Of a stretch of 64,000 bases of DNA, positions 58,370-64,000 are shown in pieces. The translations under genes and the position numbers were made by a program. Position 1 is the stretch's first letter. Each line of letters opens with the position of its first letter. The notes under the pieces are model-generated. The model was given only the letters and a program-made list of their open reading frames with translations. It was not told the origin of the DNA and made no database searches. The DNA is from Streptomyces mesophilus (GTDB lineage Bacteria > Actinomycetota > Actinomycetes > Streptomycetales > Streptomycetaceae): assembly GCF_011044995.1 (NCBI RefSeq), contig NZ_JAAKZW010000005.1, positions 1 to 64,000 of the forward strand, in the 5' to 3' direction.

Positions 58370-59410
58370 ATGACCTCCACCGAACCAGTCCGCACAGCGG
58401 TCCGCCGCACGCGAGCTCCGGATTCGTCGTCCACTCGCGCGCTGTCGACCACGGGAATCACCGTCTATGGATGCGGGCAGGACGAAGCCGTCCTGTTTCG
58501 GGAGTTGGCGCCTGGATTCGGCATCGTTCCCACCCTCACCGAGGCTGCTGTGTCGGAGTCCCACGCTGAACTCGCCCGCGGAAACCGGTCCATCAGCGTC
58601 GGCCACAAGACTCCCGTCAGCCGTGCGACGCTCGTCGCTCTGCACCGCGTCGGCGTGCGGCACATCTCCACACGCAGCGTCGGTACCAACCACATCGACC
58701 TCGCTTACGCGGACAGCCTCGGCATTTCCGTCGGGAACGTCTGCTACTCCCCCGACAGCGTGGCCGACTACACGCTGATGCTGATGCTGATGGCGATACG
58801 CGACGCGAAGTCCACCATCCGCCGTGGCGCCGTTCACGATTACCGGTTGAACGAGATACGCGGGAAGGAACTGCGCGATCTGACCGTCGGAGTGATCGGA
58901 ACGGGGCGTATCGGGTCGGCGGTCATGGACCGGCTGCGGGGTTTCGGCTGCCGCATACTCGCCAACTCCCATGGCCCGCACACCGCGGCCGCGTACGTGC
59001 CGCTCGATGAACTGCTCCGGCAGAGCGACATCGTGACGCTCCACACTCCGTTGACCGCACAGACACACCACCTTCTCGACCGTCGACGTATCGAGCAGAT
59101 GAAGCGCGGAGCGTTCGTCATCAACACCGGACGCGGGCCCCTGCTCGACACCGAGGCCTTGCTTTCCGGGCTGGAAAGCGGCCGGCTTGCCGGTGCTGCC
59201 CTCGATGTCCTCGAAGGCGAGGAAGGAATCTTCTACGCCGACTGCAGGGAAAAGGACATCGAGAGCAAAGCACTTCTTCGGCTTCAGGAAATGCCGAACG
59301 TCCTCATCACCCCGCACACCGCGTACTACACGGACCACGCACTCAGCGACACAGTCAAGAACTCTCTCGCCAACTGCCTTGAATTCGAAAGCAGGAACCA
59401 GCATGGATAA
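58370..59410 (+). CDS. vanH: D-lactate dehydrogenase VanH
   Basis: 346 residues from the ATG at 58370. The body begins GITVYGC at residue 29, as in enterococcal VanH. VSVGHKTP-type RSISVGHKTPVSRATL, STRSVGTNHIDLAY, the NAD loop VGVIGTGRIGSAVMDRLRGFGC, INTGRGPLLDT and LITPHTAYYTDHALSDTV mark a D-2-hydroxyacid dehydrogenase with catalytic Arg, Glu and His. It reduces pyruvate to D-lactate for VanA. The first 28-29 residues (MTSTEPVRTAVR...) have no counterpart in enterococcal VanH and match the separate leader ORFs of vanK and murF. It overlaps vanA by 8 nt. Confidence 0.95.
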   Translation: MTSTEPVRTAVRRTRAPDSSSTRALSTTGITVYGCGQDEAVLFRELAPGFGIVPTLTEAAVSESHAELARGNRSISVGHKTPVSRATLVALHRVGVRHISTRSVGTNHIDLAYADSLGISVGNVCYSPDSVADYTLMLMLMAIRDAKSTIRRGAVHDYRLNEIRGKELRDLTVGVIGTGRIGSAVMDRLRGFGCRILANSHGPHTAAAYVPLDELLRQSDIVTLHTPLTAQTHHLLDRRRIEQMKRGAFVINTGRGPLLDTEALLSGLESGRLAGAALDVLEGEEGIFYADCREKDIESKALLRLQEMPNVLITPHTAYYTDHALSDTVKNSLANCLEFESRNQHG

Positions 59411-60449
59411 GCTCAAGGTCGGCATCATTTTCGGCGGCTCTTCCGAAGAGCACCCCATCTCCGTCAAGTCGGCTCAGGAAGTCGCGAAGAACCTCGATCT
59501 CGCGAAGTACGAACCGTTCTACATCGGCATCACGAAGAGCGGCGCCTGGCTGCTGTGCGAGGGCCCCGACGCGCAGTGGGAGACCGGGGACTGCCGTCCT
59601 GCCGCACTGTCGCCGGACCGGACGGTGGGTGGGCTGCTCGTCCTCGACCAGGGAAAATACGACACGATCAGGTTGGACGTCGTCCTGCCGGTGCTGCATG
59701 GCACGCTCGGCGAGGACGGTGCGATGCAGGGGCTGCTCGAGCTTTCCGGCATTCCGTACGCGGGCTGCGATGTGCAGAGTTCCGCTCTCTGCATGGACAA
59801 GTCCCTTGCGTACACCGTGGCCCGCAGCGCGGGGATAGCCACGCCGAACTTCTGGACTGTGGCGGAAATCGCCGACATCGATCCGGACACCTTCACCTAT
59901 CCGGTGTTCGTGAAGCCGGCGCGTTCCGGTTCCTCGTTCGGGGTCAGCAAGGTGTCCGGGAAGGATGAACTGGCGAGCGCCATCGATTCCGCGCGGCAGT
60001 ACGACGCGAAGGTGCTGATCGAAGAGGCCGTGGTCGGCAGCGAAATCGGTTGCGCCATCTTGGGTGACGGCCACGGCACCGACCTGATGGCGGGCGAAGT
60101 GGATCGGATCGCCCTGTCCCACGGCTTCTTCCGGATCCATCAGGAATCGGCCCCTGAACAGGGTTCCGACAACTCGACGGCGATCGTCCCCGCCGATATT
60201 CCCGCCGCATCCCGTGCTCTCGTCCAGGAGACCGCGAAGTCCGTCTACCGCGCCCTGGGCTGCGGCGGCCTGGCCCGCGTGGACCTGTTCCTCAAGAAGG
60301 ACGGAAGCGTCGTACTCAACGAGGTCAACACCTTTCCCGGAATGACCTCGTACAGCCGCTATCCGCGGATGATGGCCGCCGCGGGCGTATCGGTTTCCGA
60401 AGTGATCGACCGGATGGTGACGTCGGCGATGGCAGGAGGCAGCAGGTGA
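59403..60449 (+). CDS. vanA: D-alanine--D-lactate ligase VanA
   Basis: A 348-residue ATP-grasp ligase. KVGIIFGGSSEEHPIS, HGTLGEDGAMQGLLELSGIPYAG, FVKPARSGSSFGVSKV, VARVDLF-type LARVDLFLKKDGSVVLNEVNTFPGMTSYSRYP are all standard. The omega-loop reads GFFRIHQE, with His246 equivalent to VanA His244, the residue that marks preference for D-lactate over D-alanine. It makes the D-Ala-D-Lac depsipeptide that lowers vancomycin affinity. The start at 59403 overlaps the vanH stop, and vanX overlaps its own stop by 4 nt. Confidence 0.97.
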   Translation: MDKLKVGIIFGGSSEEHPISVKSAQEVAKNLDLAKYEPFYIGITKSGAWLLCEGPDAQWETGDCRPAALSPDRTVGGLLVLDQGKYDTIRLDVVLPVLHGTLGEDGAMQGLLELSGIPYAGCDVQSSALCMDKSLAYTVARSAGIATPNFWTVAEIADIDPDTFTYPVFVKPARSGSSFGVSKVSGKDELASAIDSARQYDAKVLIEEAVVGSEIGCAILGDGHGTDLMAGEVDRIALSHGFFRIHQESAPEQGSDNSTAIVPADIPAASRALVQETAKSVYRALGCGGLARVDLFLKKDGSVVLNEVNTFPGMTSYSRYPRMMAAAGVSVSEVIDRMVTSAMAGGSR

Positions 60450-61054
60450 ACGACGATTTCGTATTCGTCGACGAGCATGTCCCCGGCATTCGCTGGGATG
60501 CCAAGTACGCCACCTGGGACAATTTCACCGGCAAGCCGGTGGACGGGTACCGGGCGAATCGCATCGTCGGCACCCGGGCCCTGTGCAGCGCGCTGGAAGA
60601 AGCGCAGGCGAGGGCCGAATACCTCGGCTTCGGGCTTGTGCTGTGGGACGGCTATCGGCCCCAGCGTGCCGTCGACTGCTTCCTGCGCTGGTCGGAACTG
60701 CCGGAGGACGGCCGTACGAAGCCGCGGCACTATCCGAATATCGAGCGGGCCGAGATGTTCGAGAAGGGGTACGTGGCCACCAAATCCGGGCACAGCCGCG
60801 GGAGCACGGTCGATGTGACGCTGTACCACTTGGACACCGGCGAGCTCGCCGCCATGGGCGGCGGCCATGACCTGATGGATTCCGTCTCGCATCATGGCGC
60901 CACGGGCGTCAGGCAGTTCGAAGCGCGGAACCGGCATCTCCTCCGTTCCGTCATGGAGGGGTCGGGATTCAGTGCGTACGACTGCGAGTGGTGGCACTAC
61001 ACCCTCAAGGACGAGCCATACCCCGACACGTATTTCGATGTCCCCATCGCCTGA
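60446..61054 (+). CDS. vanX: D-Ala-D-Ala dipeptidase VanX
   Basis: A 202-residue zinc dipeptidase starting with the GTG at 60446 (GCAGGAGGCAGCAG upstream). Zinc ligands His116 and Asp123 (SGHSRGSTVDVTL) and His184, with Glu181 as base (EWWHY), and Arg71 in WDGYRPQRAV fall at exactly the VanX positions. It removes D-Ala-D-Ala so that only D-Ala-D-Lac enters precursors. It is the last gene of vanHAX; a terminator follows. Confidence 0.97.
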   Translation: MNDDFVFVDEHVPGIRWDAKYATWDNFTGKPVDGYRANRIVGTRALCSALEEAQARAEYLGFGLVLWDGYRPQRAVDCFLRWSELPEDGRTKPRHYPNIERAEMFEKGYVATKSGHSRGSTVDVTLYHLDTGELAAMGGGHDLMDSVSHHGATGVRQFEARNRHLLRSVMEGSGFSAYDCEWWHYTLKDEPYPDTYFDVPIA

Positions 61055-61077
61055 GGGGACGCCCCACGGACCGTTTC

Positions 61078-61100
61078 CCCGGAGGTCACGCACCTCCGGG
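61078..61100 (+). terminator. Terminator of vanHAX
   Basis: CCCGGAGGT (61078-61086) pairs with ACCTCCGGG (61092-61100) around CACGC, 24 nt after the vanX stop. Confidence 0.8.
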
Positions 61101-61192
61101 CACGGAGCCTCACCAAGAACTCGTTTGCGGGCCCCGCGCGGCCGCTGCTACGTTCTCGGAGGCCGTGCGAGAGGAAACAGGAGGTGGTACCC

Positions 61193-61246
61193 GTGAACGC
61201 AGTGACGACATGGGTGCTCCCCTCCGGGGTCACGGTCGGGCGATAG
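61193..61246 (+). CDS. 17-residue upstream ORF with strong ribosome site
   Basis: ACAGGAGGTGGTACCC precedes a GTG that opens MNAVTTWVLPSGVTVGR and stops at TAG. It lies 45 nt before the alpha/beta hydrolase gene. It could be a leader peptide or a decayed start. The sequence has no attenuator-like codon runs. Confidence 0.4.
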   Translation: MNAVTTWVLPSGVTVGR

Positions 61247-61290
61247 GTCGTCCGGGAGCGCCGCTCTGAGCCCTCCCGAAAGGCACGACC

Positions 61291-62031
61291 GTGCACTTCA
61301 CCTCTGAACCACGCCTCGACGACGGTGTCCTCGAGCGCCCCTTCGCCCTCGGCGAGATCCCCGGCCTCCTCTGGACGCCCGCCTCTTCGTCCGCATCCGC
61401 ACCGGCGCCGCTGGTCCTCCTCGGCCACCCTCCGCTCGGGCTGCCCAGGATGTACCCCCGCCTGGCGGCGCGGGCCCGGCACGCCGCGGCCGAGGGCTTC
61501 GCCTCGGCCACCATCGAGCTCCCCGGGAGCGGTGAGCGGCCCCGTTGGGCCGCTGCCGATCAGGCCCGGGCCGACCTGCGGCGGGCGATGGAGGCCGGCG
61601 AACCTGTCGGCGACGAGATCATCGACGCCCTCATCCTCCCGCTCGTCGAAAAGTCGGTCCCGGAATGGCGGGCCGCCCTCGACGCCCTGCTCGCGTTGCC
61701 CGAGATCGGTGGCCCGGTCGTGTACTCGGGAGGAGTGATCTCCATCGGCGTACGTCTCGCGGTGGTCGAGCCGCGCATCGTGGCCGCCAGCCTGTTCGCC
61801 GGGAGTTTCATCCCGCGCGCCATCCTCGAGGAAGCCCGCCAGGTCACCATTCCGCTCCACGTCCTTCTGCAGTGGGACGACGAAGGGAACGACCGGCAGG
61901 CGGCGCTGGACCTGTTCGACGCCTTCGGCTCCAAGGAGAAGACGCTGCACGCCAACATGGGCGGGCATACGGGCGTCCCACAGTTCGCGGGAGAGGACGC
62001 GGCCCGGTTCTTCGCCCGGCACCTGAAGTAG
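61291..62031 (+). CDS. Alpha/beta-hydrolase fold protein
   Basis: 246 residues from the GTG at 61291 (GAAAGG upstream). Order: lid-less N-terminal strand with LVLLGHPPLG (oxyanion HG), AEGFASATIELPGSG, the nucleophile region PVVYSGGVISIG, RIVAASLFAGSF, the acid region LHVLLQWDDEGN and the catalytic His in MGGHTGVPQF. It resembles dienelactone-hydrolase/FrsA-like esterases. The nucleophile elbow is VYSGG instead of GxSxG, so activity should be checked. No signal peptide. It lies downstream of the van operon but has its own promoter region. Confidence 0.82.
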   Translation: MHFTSEPRLDDGVLERPFALGEIPGLLWTPASSSASAPAPLVLLGHPPLGLPRMYPRLAARARHAAAEGFASATIELPGSGERPRWAAADQARADLRRAMEAGEPVGDEIIDALILPLVEKSVPEWRAALDALLALPEIGGPVVYSGGVISIGVRLAVVEPRIVAASLFAGSFIPRAILEEARQVTIPLHVLLQWDDEGNDRQAALDLFDAFGSKEKTLHANMGGHTGVPQFAGEDAARFFARHLK

Positions 62032-62076
62032 GGCCGGGGCCGCTAAGCGGGCCACACCAGGACATCGTCGGTCGGA

Positions 62077-62106
62077 GCGTCCGGCGCCGGTCACGGCGCC
62101 GGACGC
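62077..62106. terminator. Bidirectional terminator
   Basis: GCGTCCGGCGCC (62077-62088) pairs perfectly with 62095-62106 around a 6-nt loop, between convergent genes. Confidence 0.85.
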
Positions 62107-62140
62107 AAGGCACCAGTCAGGTCTCGGAGTTCAAGCCCCG

Positions 62141-63232
62141 TCAGGCCCCGGAGTTGAGGCGGAACGTGCTCAGCACCGCCTTGTGGTCGCTCGGCCAGGT
62201 CCAGGTCGGCTCCCAGAAGGGGTCGCGGCCGGTTTCCTCGACGCGCTCGTTGCGCACGATCGTCGTCGAGGGGCCGACGACGACGCTGTCGAGGAGGCGG
62301 ATGCGGCGGTCCGGGTGGTAGTAGACGAAGTCGATACGGTCGCGTTCGTCGGCCTTCGGGGCCCAGGTCAACTCGCCCGTGTCGGCGCCCGGGTTGTCGC
62401 TCGGCCAGGTGAAGCCCGGGGTGCGTACGGGATCGGGGTGGATCTCGCGGTACGTGTCGCGGAAGCCGGCGTCCTCGATGGCCCTCGTCGTCGACCAGTC
62501 GACAACGGTGCCGTTGTGGTCGAAGAGGTTGCGGGTGCGCCGGGTCCAGTCGCGGAACGACGGCTCGTTGAAGTCACCGCCCAGGATGGCGAGTCGGCCT
62601 CGACGGCGTTCGGCCGCCGCGTCGGCGAGCATCGTCTTCGTGACCGCCGTACGGCCGGAGGCCTCGTTGAGGCGCGTGATCAGGTCGACGTCGGTGATCG
62701 GTCCGGTGGGAATCTCGTCCCAGCCGTATTCGGAGGTCTCCAAGGGCGCGGGCGTGCCGCCTCCGTAGCCGCGCGGCAGGTAGTTGACGTAGTAGCGGTA
62801 TTCGAGATGGCCCGAGTAGACGGCGATCTCGGTGCCGTCGACGGATATCACGGCCTTCGACCAGGAGGGGAAGGAGGCGCGGTCGACGATCGGGTAGCGG
62901 GAAATCACCGCCGGATCGGTCGGGTTGGCATTGTCGTAGAAGGTCAGTCCGCGCTCGGCGAGGTCGGCGAGCAGGTCGGCCACCCGCTGCGGGTTGGACT
63001 CGCTCAGCAGGACCACGTCCGGGCGTACCGCAGCAACGGTGTCGGCGATTCCGGCCCGTCCGCCGTCCACTCTGCTGCCACCGAGCCAGATGTTGAACTG
63101 CAGCACTTTCAGAGTGCGGCGCGCGGGCCGTTGAGTCACCTCGGCTGCCTCCGCCACACCGGCGCCGATAAGTCCCGCGCCGACGGTGGCACCTGCCATA
63201 CCCAGTAGTTCACGACGTCCGACCCTGCCCAT
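62141..63232 (-). CDS. Secreted endonuclease/exonuclease/phosphatase (EEP) family protein
   Basis: 363 residues with a Tat-like signal (GRRELLGMAGATVGAG, cleaved near EAAE at about 30). The EEP fold has QFNIWLGG, LLSESNPQRV (Glu metal ligand), VYSGHLEYRYYVNYLP, LGGDFNEPSFRDW, RIDFVYYH and the C-terminal catalytic SDHKAVLSTF. Secreted EEP proteins are often phospholipases (sphingomyelinase-like) or phosphodiesterases; the DFNEP and SDHK pair does not discriminate. It is monocistronic. Confidence 0.9.
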   Translation of the reverse strand: MGRVGRRELLGMAGATVGAGLIGAGVAEAAEVTQRPARRTLKVLQFNIWLGGSRVDGGRAGIADTVAAVRPDVVLLSESNPQRVADLLADLAERGLTFYDNANPTDPAVISRYPIVDRASFPSWSKAVISVDGTEIAVYSGHLEYRYYVNYLPRGYGGGTPAPLETSEYGWDEIPTGPITDVDLITRLNEASGRTAVTKTMLADAAAERRRGRLAILGGDFNEPSFRDWTRRTRNLFDHNGTVVDWSTTRAIEDAGFRDTYREIHPDPVRTPGFTWPSDNPGADTGELTWAPKADERDRIDFVYYHPDRRIRLLDSVVVGPSTTIVRNERVEETGRDPFWEPTWTWPSDHKAVLSTFRLNSGA

Positions 63233-63370
63233 GCGACCTCCATCGATTGCATACGTACGTACGGCCCGCGCAGTGAAGTCGCAGGCCGCACGTAGTGTCG
63301 AGGGCCATTCAAGACGGAAGGTGAACGCCGGGAGAAGATCCAGGAGTGCGCGGACTGCGATTGCCGGCTC

Positions 63371-63733
63371 TCAGAATCCCGGGGCGGGGAGGAAGTTCGG
63401 CCACCACGGGGGCACTCCGCTGGGGCACGCCGGTGTGGCGCCCTCCCAGAAGATCGAGATGACGCACCAGACAAGACCGATGAGCGTCACCACGAGGGCC
63501 CCGGCATGGAGACGTGGGCGGTCGCCGAGCAGGGCGCCCACCGCAACCCAGGCCAGCAGCAGGACCGACCACAACCCCGGGATGAACATCCACAGCAGGA
63601 AGCCGCTGTTGGCCGCGTTGTTCACTCCCACGTCACAGGCGTTCCAAGCCCGTCCCAGGAACATGGCGGTGACCACGGCAAGAGTCAGCCCCACCGCCAT
63701 CCCGAGCAATCCGTGCAGCCGCCGCCCCGCCAC
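63371..63733 (-). CDS. Small integral membrane protein
   Basis: 120 residues, starting with GTG, with three predicted membrane helices (LLGMAVGLTLAVVTAMFLG, LLWMFIPGLWSVLLLAWVAVGALL, ALVVTLIGLVWCVISIFW). The C-terminus is short and Pro/Trp-rich (PPWWPNFLPAPGF). Two Cys flank the periplasmic or outer loops. I do not recognise the family. Codon use is typical, so it is likely real. Confidence 0.65.
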   Translation of the reverse strand: MAGRRLHGLLGMAVGLTLAVVTAMFLGRAWNACDVGVNNAANSGFLLWMFIPGLWSVLLLAWVAVGALLGDRPRLHAGALVVTLIGLVWCVISIFWEGATPACPSGVPPWWPNFLPAPGF

Positions 63734-63848
63734 AGCCTCTCCCCCGTTCGTCCAACCGCGCCTCGGCCACGAGCGATCGGGCTCACGTTCCTGGCTACGT
63801 ATCGGATACGAAGGCTAGCGACGGGAGCCTGAGGCGTGCCGTGCCGGC

Positions 63849-64000
63849 TCACTCCCCCGCGTACAACGGCAGCAGCACCCTGAACGTCGCCCCCCGTCCC
63901 GGCGCCGTACGGACCTCGACCCGGCCGCCGTGGCCGCGTACGAGGGAGTCCACGATGGCCAGGCCCAGGCCCGCTCCCCCGCCGGTGGCGCGGGCGCGGG
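63849..64000 (-). CDS. Histidine kinase, C-terminal end (partial)
   Basis: The 3' end of a gene that runs off the right edge. Translation gives [21 protein letters not shown] (G2 ATP-lid box) and [19 protein letters not shown], then TGA at 63849-63851: the end of a HATPase_c domain of a two-component sensor kinase. The sensor domain and any response regulator lie outside the window. Nothing visible ties it to the van genes. Confidence 0.9.
   Translation of the reverse strand, partial: RARATGGGAGLGLAIVDSLVRGHGGRVEVRTAPGRGATFRVLLPLYAGE

Noticed and set aside
63849-64000. Kinase fragment as VanS
   Set aside because: Only the generic HATPase end is visible and it is separated from the van genes by three unrelated genes.

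Overview
The window looks like chromosomal DNA of a Streptomyces or close relative. It is very GC-rich, codons end almost always in G or C, GTG starts are common, secreted proteins and regulators are dense, and a complete streptomycete-style vanK/vanHAX glycopeptide-resistance block is present. I saw no tRNA, rRNA, IS element, prophage or CRISPR array.

Layout. 0-7.3 kb: a Sel1/TPR repeat protein, a putative lipoprotein, a secreted GH16 glucanase with a CebR-like box, a secreted transglycosylase-like protein, an LCP-family wall ligase and a TIGR04222-type membrane protein. 7.3-16.6 kb: a DUF3500 protein, a large secreted beta-propeller protein, a GH78 rhamnosidase behind a LacI-type box, a membrane metallophosphoesterase and an acyltransferase. 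16.6-19.1 kb: a compact operon (leftward) of an 87-aa protein with three 23-residue repeats, a JmjC oxygenase and a sucrase/ferredoxin-like protein. 19.9-24.3 kb: a DNA-repair operon in which the LigD activities are split into separate genes (phosphoesterase, ATP ligase, primase/polymerase) with a helix-hairpin-helix glycosylase/endonuclease gene inside it, followed by an SDR. 24.5-31.3 kb: chitin utilisation (GH18, GH19, AA10 LPMO) with DasR-like boxes, plus a homologue of plant pathogen-related proteins and a class A beta-lactamase-like lipoprotein.

31.3-47.4 kb: membrane proteins (DUF6629, PAP2, ThrE, NarK/MFS, DedA), an SDR, an acyl-CoA dehydrogenase, an ArsR-type regulator, two secreted proteins sharing a C-terminal module (one an M23 peptidase), a SigB/F-type sigma factor, a zinc-finger NAD-dependent DNA ligase and a receiver-PP2C phosphatase. 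47.8-51.6 kb: two APH-type kinases flank a glucarate dehydratase gene; two decayed gene fragments (RibD-like, and 5-dehydro-4-deoxyglucarate dehydratase-like) lie just before the dehydratase. 51.7-55.3 kb: a run of small secreted or surface proteins and a secreted HNH nuclease.

55.4-61.1 kb: the van block. vanK and vanHAX run rightward and a second-type murF runs leftward between them. Each of the three promoters carries the same 30-bp box, then exactly 34 nt, then an ATG and a 29-codon segment. At vanK and murF the segment is a separate small ORF ending in a GTGA overlap with the gene; at vanH it is fused in frame as the N-terminal extension. No vanR or vanS is recognisable in the window. 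61.2-64 kb: an alpha/beta hydrolase, a secreted EEP-type phosphatase, a small membrane protein and the 3' end of a histidine kinase running off the edge.

The two most interesting items are the repeat-peptide/JmjC/ferredoxin operon, whose repeats differ by many synonymous changes yet almost no amino acids, and the threefold van promoter-leader cassette.
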